Origin: UBA1952 sp965246765
GTDB taxonomy: Bacteria; Bacteroidota; Bacteroidia; Chitinophagales; Chitinophagaceae
Assembly (NCBI GenBank): GCA_965246765.1
Contig: CBDFFJ010000001.1
Location: 62,001 to 126,000 of the forward strand
Length of the DNA: 64,000 bases
Reading direction: 5' to 3'
Below are positions 1 to 9,097 of this stretch, piece by piece. The position numbers and the translations under genes are program-made. Each line of letters starts with the position of its first letter. The first letter of the stretch is position 1. Below the pieces are notes generated by a model that saw only the letters and a program-made list of their open reading frames with translations, was not told the origin of the DNA and made no database searches.

Positions 1-1
1 A

Positions 2-1552
2 GAAATAACCCATCAGGCCTGGAACGGCGTGCCGGAGGAGAAGCTGCGCGGCAGTGACAGCGCTTTGCTGACTCATTATTACAATAATGCGGGCAGCCTG
101 TATTTTTCAGGCGCCGACTCTGCCAATCTCTTTGGCTCAGGCGCACGCCGCTACAACGCCTTTCTTTACGACAATCAGATTGACCGCTACCGGCAGCATT
201 ACTATCAGCTCTTTGCAGATCATCGCTTCAGTCCCTTCGTCACCGCACATATCGGCTTGTTTCTGACCCGGGGCATCGGGTATTATGAGGAGCTGAAGCA
301 GGATGAGCAATACAGTAAATACGGCCTTCCAGCCTATACTACTCCGGCCGGCGACACATTCAACGGCACAGACCTCACCCGGCAGCTCTGGCTGGACAAT
401 TACAATTACGGTGCAGTTTATTCTCTGCTCTGGGACGTTTCAAAGCAAACAAAGCTGGCATTTGGCGGAGCAGCGAGCCAGTATGCCGGCAATCATTACG
501 GCTATATTCTATGGAGTCGGAACGGGGGCATCCCGGATCACCACCGCTGGTACAAGCTGGATGCGCAGAAAAACGACTTCAATGTATATGGAAAGGCAGA
601 GCACCGGATCGGAAAGAGCCTCTTGCTCTATGGCGACCTGCAGGTGCGCAGTGTGGGTTACTTTATGAATGGCTTCCGCAATAATCCGGCCTTGCGGCCT
701 GCGGTGTCTTATACCTTCTTTAATCCCAAAGCCGGCGCCACCTGGTTCATTAAGTCAACGCCGCTCCGGCGCCAGAAACTCTATGCATCCTTTACCGCTG
801 CCAGCCACGAGCCTAACCGGGATGATTTTGAAGCATCGCCGGCCACGCTGCCTCAGCCTGAGCGCCTTTACGATGCAGAAGGCGGCTACGAAATCTCCAA
901 AGATGAATGGAGCGCCGGCGTCAATGCGTACTACATGCACTATCAGGACCAGCTTGTGCTTACCGGCAAGGTAAATGACGTAGGCGCCTACACCCGCACT
1001 AATGTGCCGCGATCCTACCGCGCCGGGGCAGAGCTGCAGGCCGCCTGGAAGCCGCTAAGCTGGCTGTCGCTGCAGGCAAATGCTACTTTCTCACAAAACA
1101 GGATTGGAGACTTTACAGAATACGTTGACAATTACGACGACGGCAGCCAGCAGGCGATTACGCATGGCACAACCGACATTGCCTTCTCACCTTCGGCAAT
1201 CGCATCGGGCGGGATTTTAATTCAGCCATTTCATCAGTCGGCCGGCGGCAGGGCATTCAGCCTTGAAGTGCTTGGCAAGTACGTGGGCAGGCAATACCTG
1301 GACAATACCGGCAGCAGCGCGCGCTCCATTGACGCTTATGGCCTTTGCGACGTCCGGCTGCGCTACAATCCGGCTGTTCGGTCTTTACAGGATGTCGGTT
1401 TTTCGCTGCTGCTCAATAATGTCTTCAACAGGCAATACGAAAGCAACGGCTACACCTACAGCTACATATATGGAGGATCAACAACGACTCAGAACTTTTA
1501 CTTTCCGCAGGCAGGCCTCAATTGCCTGATAGGACTAAGCCTGAAGCTCTAA
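2..1552 (+). CDS. TonB-dependent receptor, C-terminal part (5' end outside window)
   Basis: The reading frame is open from base 2, so the gene starts before the window; the usual N-terminal plug domain is not seen. The visible part begins with a plug/barrel junction of the type QAWNGVPEEKLRG and continues as alternating aromatic beta strands typical of an outer-membrane beta-barrel, for example LYGDLQVRSVGYF and LLLNNVFNRQYESNGY, the latter being the conserved strand near the end of TonB-dependent receptors. Such proteins import large ligands (siderophores, vitamins, glycans) using TonB energy. The ligand cannot be inferred from this fragment. It ends with a short hydrophobic strand, LIGLSLKL. 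No terminator is visible before the next gene, about 100 bases on. Confidence 0.85.
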   Translation, partial: EITHQAWNGVPEEKLRGSDSALLTHYYNNAGSLYFSGADSANLFGSGARRYNAFLYDNQIDRYRQHYYQLFADHRFSPFVTAHIGLFLTRGIGYYEELKQDEQYSKYGLPAYTTPAGDTFNGTDLTRQLWLDNYNYGAVYSLLWDVSKQTKLAFGGAASQYAGNHYGYILWSRNGGIPDHHRWYKLDAQKNDFNVYGKAEHRIGKSLLLYGDLQVRSVGYFMNGFRNNPALRPAVSYTFFNPKAGATWFIKSTPLRRQKLYASFTAASHEPNRDDFEASPATLPQPERLYDAEGGYEISKDEWSAGVNAYYMHYQDQLVLTGKVNDVGAYTRTNVPRSYRAGAELQAAWKPLSWLSLQANATFSQNRIGDFTEYVDNYDDGSQQAITHGTTDIAFSPSAIASGGILIQPFHQSAGGRAFSLEVLGKYVGRQYLDNTGSSARSIDAYGLCDVRLRYNPAVRSLQDVGFSLLLNNVFNRQYESNGYTYSYIYGGSTTTQNFYFPQAGLNCLIGLSLKL

Positions 1553-1654
1553 AAGCAGGTTATCGACAGTCGTAACTTTATAATGGCTGCCACTCTGTCA
1601 ATGGCCTGTGTTTTGCCCTATTGGCATCGCTGATAAAACAGCTGCAATCAAATA

Positions 1655-2356
1655 ATGAATCCCTTTATTGGATATTACGTGATAGCGGGCGTCATGTTCC
1701 TTGTGGGCATGATCGTAAGCAATCGCCTGAAGTCAAAGTTTAAGGAGTACGGCGAGATCCCACTCAGCAATGGCATGAGCGGAAAGGACGTGGCTGAGAA
1801 GATGCTGAAGGACAATGGCATCTACGATGTGCAGGTGCAGGGCGTGGGCGGGTTCCTTTCAGATCACTATAATCCGGCGGATAAAACGGTGAATCTTTCA
1901 CCTGAAGTCTATGCGGGCCGCAGCATATCCTCCGCGGCGGTTGCCGCCCACGAATGCGGCCACGCGGTGCAGCATGCGGCAGCCTATGCCCCGCTCAAGA
2001 TGCGCAGCGCGCTGGTGCCTGTTGTCCAGATCAGCACTACGCTGTCTCAATGGGTTATTCTGGCGGGCGTCGGCTTTATGTTTGGCCGCAGCAACCCTAC
2101 GATTCTGCTGATCGGCATCGTCCTGTTTGCCTTCTCGACGCTCTTTTCTGTTATCACCCTTCCTGTAGAGTATGACGCCAGCAACCGCGCGCTCCGCTGG
2201 ATGGAAAGCAGCGGCCTGACCACCCGAACAGAGCATGACAAAGCTGCTGACGCGCTGAAATGGGCCGCCCGCACTTATGTGGTAGCTGCCATTGCCTCTA
2301 TAGCCACATTGCTCTATTACATCCTGCTTTTTACAAATAGCCGCAGCCGCGATTAG
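1655..2356 (+). CDS. YugP-type neutral zinc metallopeptidase, membrane protein
   Basis: A 233-residue protein of the putative neutral zinc metallopeptidase family (YugP type, Zn_peptidase_2). It starts with a membrane segment (residues about 5-22), then carries a soluble region with the zinc-binding motif HECGH at residues 99-103 (H99, E100, H103), followed by two or three further hydrophobic segments. A glutamate in LPVEYDAS is the likely third zinc ligand. This layout and length match the family, whose substrates are not established. The ATG start directly precedes the first membrane helix. It probably acts at the inner membrane. Confidence 0.85.
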   Translation: MNPFIGYYVIAGVMFLVGMIVSNRLKSKFKEYGEIPLSNGMSGKDVAEKMLKDNGIYDVQVQGVGGFLSDHYNPADKTVNLSPEVYAGRSISSAAVAAHECGHAVQHAAAYAPLKMRSALVPVVQISTTLSQWVILAGVGFMFGRSNPTILLIGIVLFAFSTLFSVITLPVEYDASNRALRWMESSGLTTRTEHDKAADALKWAARTYVVAAIASIATLLYYILLFTNSRSRD

Positions 2357-2364
2357 TAATTTTG
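2357..2364 (+). promoter_or_regulatory. Candidate -7 element (TAATTTTG)
   Basis: A perfect match to the Bacteroidota -7 consensus TAnnTTTG lies directly after the stop codon of the zinc peptidase gene and about 100 bases before the MBL/rhodanese start at 2465. No clear -33 TTG was found at the right distance, so this is a motif match only. Confidence 0.3.
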
Positions 2365-2464
2365 CCGGATAAAACGTGTGAGCTCATGATTATTGAGAAT
2401 ACCGCACGCCAGTGTAAATCATAACCATCGTAAAGAGGCCACGTTCCATCATTTCTTTTTCAAA

Positions 2465-3862
2465 ATGAACGTTCAACAACTTTATACAAGCTGCCTTTCA
2501 GAAGCAGCCTACTTCATTTCTAACAACGGCGAAGCAGCCGTAATAGACCCCTTGCGCGATATTGACGCCTATCTGAGCATGGCCGAAAAAGAGCAGGTGA
2601 AGATCAAATACATCTTTGAAACCCATTTTCATGCAGACTTTGTGAGCGGACACCTGGAGTTGGCAAAGGCCACCGGCGCGCCGATTGTCTATGGTCCGCA
2701 AACAGAAGCCGGTTTTGAATTCCGCAAGGCGGACGATGGCGAGGTATTCAGCATCGGCGGGCTTAAGCTGCAGGTGCTGCATACGCCCGGCCATACTTTA
2801 GAAAGCACCTGTTACTTGCTGCACGATGAGCAGGACAAGCCTTATTGCATCTTCACCGGCGACACGCTCTTTGTAGGCGATGTGGGCCGTCCCGACCTTT
2901 TCTCCGGCAATATGACGAAGGAAGAGCTGGCAGCAATGATGTACGACTCGCTGCAGACAAAGATTAAAACCTTGCCCGACGATGTGATCGTGTATCCGGC
3001 GCACGGCCCCGGCTCTTCCTGCGGCAAGGCGTTGGGCAAGGAGACCTTCTCTACAATCGGCGTGCAAAAGGCAGGAAACTATGCCCTTGCAGATATGAGC
3101 AAGGAAGATTTTATAGCGTCTGTTACAGAAGGCCTGAACGCTCCGCCTTCCTACTTCCCGATCAACGCGCGGATCAATAAAGAAGGCTATGAGCCTATGG
3201 ATACGCTCATGGAGCAGGGTATGAAACCGCTGTCCGTATCCGCCTTTAAGGCGGCATCAGATGCCGGCGCCTGGATACTGGACACGCGGGCGGCTTCCGT
3301 TTTTACAGCCGGATTTGTACCGGAATCAATCTCCATAGGCCTGGACGGCCGCTATGCGGAATGGGCCGGATCGCTGCTGCCATTCGCTCAGCCGCTGGTA
3401 CTGGTTACCGAGCCCGGTAAAGAGCGCGAAAGCATTACCCGCCTTGCCCGCGTAGGCATTGAAAAGGTGCAGGGCTACCTGGATGGCGGCATTGAGGCCT
3501 GGCAGGCAGCCGGCGAAAGGCTGGACCTGATTATTGACATAGAGCCTGATGAGCTGGCCATGGATATACCTTTTGACAACCGTCTGGAGGTGATAGACGT
3601 GCGCAAGACCGGCGAATTTGATGGCGGCCACGTAAAAGGAGCAAGAAACCTTCCGCTGTCGGACATGGCGGATATCCTCAACATTGCCACCATTGACGCG
3701 GAGCATAACCTGTATGTGCATTGCGCGGGCGGCTACCGATCGGTCATCGCCTGCTCGCTGCTGAAGCGCCAGGGTTTCCACAATCTCCGCAACGTGCTCG
3801 GCGGCTGGGCGCAGATTAAGGATGTGCCGGATATGCCCATTGTAGAAGCCGTAAAAGCATAG
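2465..3862 (+). CDS. MBL-fold hydrolase with two rhodanese domains (persulfide dioxygenase-like)
   Basis: A 465-residue fusion of a glyoxalase II-like metallo-beta-lactamase domain and two rhodanese domains, the layout of bacterial persulfide dioxygenase/sulfurtransferase fusions that handle reactive sulfane sulfur. Metal-binding residues are visible: THFHAD (H54, H56, D58), H63, PGH (H110) and TGD (D133). The first rhodanese domain (about 258-360) has LVTEPGKE where a catalytic Cys loop would be, so it looks inactive. The second (about 370-465) keeps the Cys in VHCAGGYRS. The ATG at 2465 is chosen because it begins the conserved MNVQQLYTSCLSEAAY; an upstream in-frame TTG would add an unconserved tail. 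A strong terminator follows the stop codon. Confidence 0.85.
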   Translation: MNVQQLYTSCLSEAAYFISNNGEAAVIDPLRDIDAYLSMAEKEQVKIKYIFETHFHADFVSGHLELAKATGAPIVYGPQTEAGFEFRKADDGEVFSIGGLKLQVLHTPGHTLESTCYLLHDEQDKPYCIFTGDTLFVGDVGRPDLFSGNMTKEELAAMMYDSLQTKIKTLPDDVIVYPAHGPGSSCGKALGKETFSTIGVQKAGNYALADMSKEDFIASVTEGLNAPPSYFPINARINKEGYEPMDTLMEQGMKPLSVSAFKAASDAGAWILDTRAASVFTAGFVPESISIGLDGRYAEWAGSLLPFAQPLVLVTEPGKERESITRLARVGIEKVQGYLDGGIEAWQAAGERLDLIIDIEPDELAMDIPFDNRLEVIDVRKTGEFDGGHVKGARNLPLSDMADILNIATIDAEHNLYVHCAGGYRSVIACSLLKRQGFHNLRNVLGGWAQIKDVPDMPIVEAVKA

Positions 3863-3885
3863 CCGCAAAGCGGAATAGCAGAATA

Positions 3886-3918
3886 AAACCCTTGCCGGCC
3901 CGCAAGGGTTTATTTTTG
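3886..3918 (+). terminator. Rho-independent terminator after the MBL/rhodanese gene
   Basis: A perfect 10-bp stem (AAACCCTTGC with GCAAGGGTTT) around a CGGCCC loop, followed by TATTTTT. It starts 24 bases after the stop codon. It also shows that the in-frame TTG inside it cannot be the start of the next gene. Confidence 0.8.
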
Positions 3919-3933
3919 GAATTAAAGCGCTCT

Positions 3934-4467
3934 ATGCCCGTTCCAGACCTCGGCACCGTCCCGCACTTTTATCACAATTACATCCGGCAGGTAGCGGCGG
4001 CGGACGCCTATGCGGCTACGGCTCATCATTTAGACGGGCTGATCGCTACGCTGCAGCATGTAGCTGAGGAAGATTGGGCTTACGCCTATGCGCCCGGAAA
4101 ATGGACGCTGAAGGAGTTGGTGCAGCACATCATAGATGCCGAACGGATATTTTGCCACCGCGCTCTGAGCATTGCGCGTGGGGACGCCAATCCATTGCCG
4201 GGATTTGATGAAGACGCCTATGCCGCCGCCTCCGCCGCCAATGGCCGCAGCGGGAAGTCGCTGCTTGCTGAGCTGAATGCATTGGCCGCGGCAACGCGCT
4301 GCCTTTTCGGCTCTTTCAACGAAGCTCAATTAAGCGCGAGCGGCATTGCTAACGGGAAACCAGTTTCGGTGAATGCCATTGCTTACATCCTGGCAGGCCA
4401 CGCGGCGCACCATGCCGGCACTATCCGGCAGCGCTATTTAGATAAAAGCTTCGTGGCAGCGCAGTAA
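3934..4467 (+). CDS. DinB family protein (DUF664-like four-helix bundle)
   Basis: A 177-residue protein of the DinB/YfiT superfamily. Such proteins form a four-helix bundle with a metal site of three histidines, and many act as thiol-dependent transferases or are damage-induced. Visible signatures are the helix WTLKELVQHIIDAERIFCHRAL, with H in VQHI, and a C-terminal helix with LAGHAAHHAGTIRQRY, which supply the expected histidines. The start is the ATG at 3934, just downstream of the preceding terminator. The gene converges with DUF1015, leaving only 13 bases between stop codons. The substrate is unknown. Confidence 0.75.
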   Translation: MPVPDLGTVPHFYHNYIRQVAAADAYAATAHHLDGLIATLQHVAEEDWAYAYAPGKWTLKELVQHIIDAERIFCHRALSIARGDANPLPGFDEDAYAAASAANGRSGKSLLAELNALAAATRCLFGSFNEAQLSASGIANGKPVSVNAIAYILAGHAAHHAGTIRQRYLDKSFVAAQ

Positions 4468-4480
4468 ACAGGCGGGCGCA

Positions 4481-5725
4481 TCAGATCATATATACCACCA
4501 GCCCATCGCGGAGCTTCGGCTCAAACCAGGTGCTTTTAGGCGGCATCACCTCACCGCTGTCGGCAATGGCAAACAACTGCTCCATGCTTACCGGATAACA
4601 GGAAAAGGCCGCGACCGCTTCGCCGTCGTTTACGCGCTTCTCAAGCTCCTGCAGCCCACGGATGCCGCCAACGAAATCCACACGCTTATCGGTGCGCGGA
4701 TCGTGGATGGCCAGCAGTCTGGAGAGTACGTTTTCCTGCAGGATGCTCACGTCCAGGATGGCGGTAGGGTCGGTGCGGAAGCTGCCTTCTTTAACCGTCA
4801 ATACATACCAGTTGCCGCCGAGGTACATGCCAAACTCATGCGGCTTTGCCGGTTTGTAGGGCGTAGTAGATCCGATTTTGCGCAGCGTAAAGTCTGCTTC
4901 CAGAGCTTTCAGAAAGGCTTCCTCGTTCATGCCATTCAGGTCGCGGACGATTCTGTTATAGTCCAGGATAGCCAGTTGGCTTTCCGGGAAGATGCATGTG
5001 ATGAAGTAGTTGAAGTTTTCCTCGCCGCTGATGCCGTAGCCCAGATGCCGCATCTCCGCACACACTTTAGCGGCGGAGGCTGCCCGGTGGTGACCATCTG
5101 CTATGTAAGTGGCGGGCACTTCCGTGTCAAAAAGGTGGGAGATGGCTCCGCATTTACTATAGTCGTCTATTACCCAAAGGGTATGACGCACGCCGTCTGC
5201 ACCGGTAAAATTATTGGCCGGCGCATGCTCCCCTTTCCATTTTTCAATGATGCCCTGTACGTCGTCATTGTCCCGGTAAGCCAGAAACACCACGCCTGTC
5301 TGCGCGCGGGTAGTCAGGATATGGTTGATGCGGTCGTTCTCCTTTTCCGGTCGGGTGAATTCATGTTTCTTAATGATGCCCTTGCTGTAGTCATCTATTG
5401 AAGAAGCGCAAATCAATCCCGTCTGCGAGCGGCCGGCCATTTCCAGCTCATAGATGTAGTAGCAGGGCTCCGCGTCCTGAACCATGGTGCCGTCGGCAAT
5501 CATGCAATCAAGGTTTTCCTTTGCCTTGTCATATACTGCCTGGCTATGCACGTCCACGCCTTCCGGCATATCTATCTCCGAGCGGGTAACGTGATAAAAG
5601 TTGTGAGGAAGGCTCCGGAAAGCACGTGCCTCACGCTCATTAACCACATCGTATGGAAGCGTGGCTACGTCCGCCGCAAGCTCCGGCTTTGGACGGAGGC
5701 CTTTAAAAGGGGTGATTTTTGCCAT
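4481..5725 (-). CDS. DUF1015 family protein
   Basis: A 414-residue protein recognised as DUF1015 from its N-terminus (ITPFKGLRPKPELAADVATL followed by PYDVVN) and from ATYIADGHHRAASA in the middle, a motif with the conserved Asp-Gly-His-His that suggests a ParB/nuclease-like phosphate chemistry site. The biochemical role of the family is not established. In Bacteroidota it commonly travels with serine biosynthesis genes. Here its ATG overlaps the serC stop codon by one base (TAATG), so the two are probably translationally coupled. It is the last gene of the DUF502-serC-DUF1015 operon. Confidence 0.85.
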   Translation of the reverse strand: MAKITPFKGLRPKPELAADVATLPYDVVNEREARAFRSLPHNFYHVTRSEIDMPEGVDVHSQAVYDKAKENLDCMIADGTMVQDAEPCYYIYELEMAGRSQTGLICASSIDDYSKGIIKKHEFTRPEKENDRINHILTTRAQTGVVFLAYRDNDDVQGIIEKWKGEHAPANNFTGADGVRHTLWVIDDYSKCGAISHLFDTEVPATYIADGHHRAASAAKVCAEMRHLGYGISGEENFNYFITCIFPESQLAILDYNRIVRDLNGMNEEAFLKALEADFTLRKIGSTTPYKPAKPHEFGMYLGGNWYVLTVKEGSFRTDPTAILDVSILQENVLSRLLAIHDPRTDKRVDFVGGIRGLQELEKRVNDGEAVAAFSCYPVSMEQLFAIADSGEVMPPKSTWFEPKLRDGLVVYMI

Positions 5726-6810
5726 TATGATTCTGTCTGATTTTGTTCAAATGTCTTCATTGCAGCCACAAGTGCGGCTACGTCCTGAATGGTGACTGCA
5801 TTGTAAAGCGAAGCACGGAACCCGCCTACGCTGCGGTGTCCTCTAATGCCTTCTATGTCCAGGCCGGAGGCGAAGGCTGCAAATGCCGCCTCATCTTCCT
5901 TGTGCTCCATCGTGAACACAACGTTCATCAGGCTTCGGCTGGCCTTGGCTACAGGGCAGTGAAACACCCGGCTGTCGTCAATAGTCTGGTACAGTAAGGC
6001 TGCCTTTTCCCGGTTATCAGTTTCTATAGCGTGCATTCCGCGTGCGGCAATCCAGCGCAGCGTAAGGAGGCAGGTATAGATAGCCGCTACAGGCGGCGTA
6101 TTGAGCAGGGAACCTGCCCGCATTTGCGCGGCATAGCTCAGCGCATCAGGCAGCGGGCGCACGGCGCTTTCCAGCATAGAGCGGCGTGCTGCTACCAGCG
6201 TCACGCCGGCAGGGCCAAAGTTTTTCTGGGCCACGGCATAAAAGAGCGCGCAGCGGCTGTAGTCGCGGCCCATGGAAAAGATGTCGGAGCTCATATCGGC
6301 TACCAGGGGCACAGGGCAGTCCGGTATCTCCGGCCATTGTGTGCCGTAAATCGTGTTGTTGGTAGTGAAGTGAGCGTACTTCAGGCCTGCCGGCAAATCA
6401 TCCGGCCATGGTGGGAGATGGGTGTATTTGTCCTCCTCCGACGACGCAAGGGAAATGGCTTCACCATAGTACTCCGCCGTCTGCATAGCTTCATGCGCCC
6501 AATGGCCGCTGTCTATGTAGCCTGCAGGCTCGCCTTCGCCCAGAAAGTTCATGGGCAGCATGGCAAACTGATGGCGACCGCCGCCCTGTAGCCAGAGCAC
6601 GGCATAATCTTCGCCGCTGAGCCCGGTCAGCTCCAGCACAAGCGCGCTTGCCTCCTGAACAATATCTGTAAACAGCTTTTCGCGATGCGCAATGCTGAGC
6701 AGCGATACGCCCGATCCGTTAAAGTCCAGGATGGCCCGTGCCGTCTGTTCCAGCACTGATGGTGGCAATGCAGCCGGCCCGGCTCCGAAATAAATTTTCC
6801 TGCTGCTCAT
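5725..6810 (-). CDS. serC: Phosphoserine aminotransferase
   Basis: A 361-residue PLP enzyme that transaminates 3-phosphohydroxypyruvate with glutamate to phosphoserine in serine synthesis. Conserved parts are FGAGPAALPPSVL at the N-terminus, the SIAHREKLFTDIV helix, the cofactor-binding loop VLWLQGGGRHQFAMLPMNF, and YAVAQKNFGPAG, which contains the lysine (about residue 198) that forms the Schiff base. The length is normal for the family. It overlaps the upstream DUF502 gene by ATGA and the downstream DUF1015 gene by one base, giving a tight three-gene operon read on the minus strand. Confidence 0.93.
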   Translation of the reverse strand: MSSRKIYFGAGPAALPPSVLEQTARAILDFNGSGVSLLSIAHREKLFTDIVQEASALVLELTGLSGEDYAVLWLQGGGRHQFAMLPMNFLGEGEPAGYIDSGHWAHEAMQTAEYYGEAISLASSEEDKYTHLPPWPDDLPAGLKYAHFTTNNTIYGTQWPEIPDCPVPLVADMSSDIFSMGRDYSRCALFYAVAQKNFGPAGVTLVAARRSMLESAVRPLPDALSYAAQMRAGSLLNTPPVAAIYTCLLTLRWIAARGMHAIETDNREKAALLYQTIDDSRVFHCPVAKASRSLMNVVFTMEHKEDEAAFAAFASGLDIEGIRGHRSVGGFRASLYNAVTIQDVAALVAAMKTFEQNQTES

Positions 6811-7418
6811 CTGCTGCTGTTTGCGCCAATCTTTTTCATGCCCGCAGTGCTCTCATCCGAGATTGTGATGCCGCCCGATACGGCAAACTTCATTGCTTCT
6901 GCGGAGCTCATGGTCGTTACAGCCTTGATGTTCATTGATTCGGTAACAATCACCCAGCCGGAGATCGCATAGGAATGCGGCAGGTAAACCGCTACGTGGC
7001 CCTCCATGCCCAGGTACGCCATATCGGTCTGCGTCAAAAAGCCGATGCGCCAGGTGTCCGGCATCATCTGGGTGCGTACCCACACGGGCTGGTTGAAGCG
7101 CTTCTTGTCGCCAACAAACGAAGACATAACGTCTTTCACCGACGAATAGATGAACTTGATGCCCGGCGTCCGCTCCAGCAGATGGTCAAAAAAGTCAAAG
7201 ATGGCCTTGCCCACAAAAAAGCGCGTGCCGAGGTAGCCGATAAGCGTCACCGTAGAGATCACAATCACGAAGCCGAGCCCGCGGGGAAAGGCAGGAATAA
7301 GTGTATCTACCTTGTCAAAGACGAGCCAGATGATGTAAGCCGTAATTGCAATGGGCGCCAGGATGATAACGCCTTTCAGAAAAGACCGGAGCAGCAAAGC
7401 AGCGATGGTGTCGCGCAT
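6807..7418 (-). CDS. DUF502 family membrane protein
   Basis: A 203-residue protein beginning MRDTIAALLLRSFLKGVI, with two membrane helices in the first 80 residues (about 13-37 and 50-72) and the DUF502 signature LLERTPGIKFIYSSVKDV followed by a soluble domain with PLG-type loops (YLPHSYAISGWV). Its function is unknown. The ATG at 7418 is preferred over a far upstream TTG because membrane topology and family similarity start here, and a promoter-like TACCTTCG sits 7 bases upstream. First gene of the operon with serC and DUF1015. Confidence 0.8.
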   Translation of the reverse strand: MRDTIAALLLRSFLKGVIILAPIAITAYIIWLVFDKVDTLIPAFPRGLGFVIVISTVTLIGYLGTRFFVGKAIFDFFDHLLERTPGIKFIYSSVKDVMSSFVGDKKRFNQPVWVRTQMMPDTWRIGFLTQTDMAYLGMEGHVAVYLPHSYAISGWVIVTESMNIKAVTTMSSAEAMKFAVSGGITISDESTAGMKKIGANSSR

Positions 7419-7425
7419 GATGCGG

Positions 7426-7433
7426 CGAAGGTA
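7426..7433 (-). promoter_or_regulatory. Candidate -7 element (TACCTTCG) for the DUF502-serC operon
   Basis: Read on the minus strand this is TACCTTCG, one base off TAnnTTTG, 7 bases before the DUF502 ATG. The same spacing is seen at several other genes in this window, which would give a leaderless or nearly leaderless mRNA. Confidence 0.4.
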
Positions 7434-7577
7434 AGTTGGATGACGTTGGGCAGAGTAGCGGCATTTGGGCGTCTGCTGCCCGCTCAGATGGCGCCGGTTC
7501 ATCCCAAAAATCGGAACCTTGCAGGCGGAAAGCGCCCGTGACCGGCGGCAATCATCTATTTCCAACAACAACATTCT

Positions 7578-9086
7578 GTGGCTTCCCTAAAAAACCTGGC
7601 AGGACAGACCTTTTGGTACGGCGTAAGCACCATCGCCGCGCAGATGATTAACTTTCTGCAGAACCCCATCCTCACCTACCTGCTGAACGACGGGCGTGGC
7701 CGGGAGCGTTTCGGGGAAATCTCCTTTCTCTACGCCGTTATCCCGTTCGCCAACGTCATCTTCACCTACGGCATGACGACAGCCTTCTTCCGCTTTTCCG
7801 CCAGGGTGGAAGACAAGGACAAGCTGTTCCAGACCACCTTTGGCAGCCTGCTCGGAAGCACGGTACTGCTAAGCATTCTGTTCTATTTTATCAGGATGCC
7901 CATTGCCGGCTTTCTGAATCTCGGCGCGCATCCGGAGTACATTACCTGGTCCGTCCTCATCATTGCGCTGGATGCGCTGGCTGCTATTCCTTTCGCGCGG
8001 CTGCGGGCGGCCGGGCGGCCTAAGAAGTACGCTTTTGTACGGCTGGCAGGCATCTTTATCAATCTGCTCACCATCGTCATTCTGGTGGGCCTGGCTCCGC
8101 GATGGGCAGCGGCGCATCAGGGCAGCGCATTTGCGCACTGGCACCGTCACTACACGGCTACCGGCTTTGTGCTGATGGCCAATATCTTTCAGAATGTCTT
8201 CGTCTTCCTTGCGCTCTACCGTGAATGGAGCGGATTTCGCTTCCGCTTTGATGCGGCGCTGCTGCGAACCATTCTTGCCTATTCCCTGCCCTTCGTCGTC
8301 ATTGGCCTCGGCGGGATGGTGAATGAAACCCTTGACCGGGTAATGCTGCTGAAACTCGCGCCGGGCGGCGTTGCGGCTGCCAAACAGGCGGTGGGCATTT
8401 ACAGCAGCAATTACAAACTGGCCATTGTAATCACGCTGTTCATCCGGGCATTTCAGATGGCGGCGGAGCCATTTTTCTTTGCACAAAGCGCGGATAAGAA
8501 TGCCCCGAAAACGTATGCGCGCGTGATGAAGTGGTTTGTGATTACCGTATGCTTCGCCTTCCTCTCCACCGTCCTTTTTCTGGACGTATGGCAATACATT
8601 GAAGGGCCTGCCTACCGCTCCGGGCTGGGCGTGGTGCCCATTCTGCTACTTGCCAATATTGCGCTGGGCATCTATTACAACCTCGCCGTGTGGTACAAAG
8701 TGACCGCGAAGCTGGGCTGGGGCATTGGAATCACCCTGTTTGGCGCGGCGCTTACCCTGCTCATCAACTTCGCCTTTATCCCGCGTTTTGGGATGTGGGC
8801 CTGCGCCTGGGCCACGCTCATATGCTACGCCTGCATGATGGTGGCATCTTACCTGGCGGGACAGAAGTACTTCCCCGTGCCTTACCCTATGAAGAAACTG
8901 CTAAGCTATCTGGCCGTCATCATCGTGATGGCGGCACTGCAAACAGGCATAGGCCACCTCACCGGGGTGGTTGTCATCCGGCTGGCAAGCGGCTGCGCGA
9001 TGCTGGCTGCCTTCATGGCCCTGGTCTGGAAGGCAGAGCGGGAAGAATTACGCAGCTTTCCACTGATCGGCAGGTTTGTTAAGTAG
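7578..9086 (+). CDS. Polysaccharide flippase (MATE/Wzx-like)
   Basis: A 502-residue integral membrane protein of the oligosaccharide/lipopolysaccharide flippase family (MOP superfamily). It opens with the family hallmark NLAGQTFWYGVSTIAAQMIN and shows 12-14 hydrophobic helices along its whole length. A charged loop follows the second helix pair (FSARVEDKDKLFQTTFGSLL). Flippases of this group move lipid-linked glycan units across the inner membrane. The start is a GTG at 7578, directly before the conserved N-terminus. It stands alone on the plus strand; a tandem-repeat array follows it. Confidence 0.85.
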   Translation: MASLKNLAGQTFWYGVSTIAAQMINFLQNPILTYLLNDGRGRERFGEISFLYAVIPFANVIFTYGMTTAFFRFSARVEDKDKLFQTTFGSLLGSTVLLSILFYFIRMPIAGFLNLGAHPEYITWSVLIIALDALAAIPFARLRAAGRPKKYAFVRLAGIFINLLTIVILVGLAPRWAAAHQGSAFAHWHRHYTATGFVLMANIFQNVFVFLALYREWSGFRFRFDAALLRTILAYSLPFVVIGLGGMVNETLDRVMLLKLAPGGVAAAKQAVGIYSSNYKLAIVITLFIRAFQMAAEPFFFAQSADKNAPKTYARVMKWFVITVCFAFLSTVLFLDVWQYIEGPAYRSGLGVVPILLLANIALGIYYNLAVWYKVTAKLGWGIGITLFGAALTLLINFAFIPRFGMWACAWATLICYACMMVASYLAGQKYFPVPYPMKKLLSYLAVIIVMAALQTGIGHLTGVVVIRLASGCAMLAAFMALVWKAEREELRSFPLIGRFVK

Positions 9087-9097
9087 CCTGTCAACCG

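Noticed and set aside
3892..3933. TTG start for the DinB gene
   Set aside because: It lies inside the terminator hairpin of the preceding gene.
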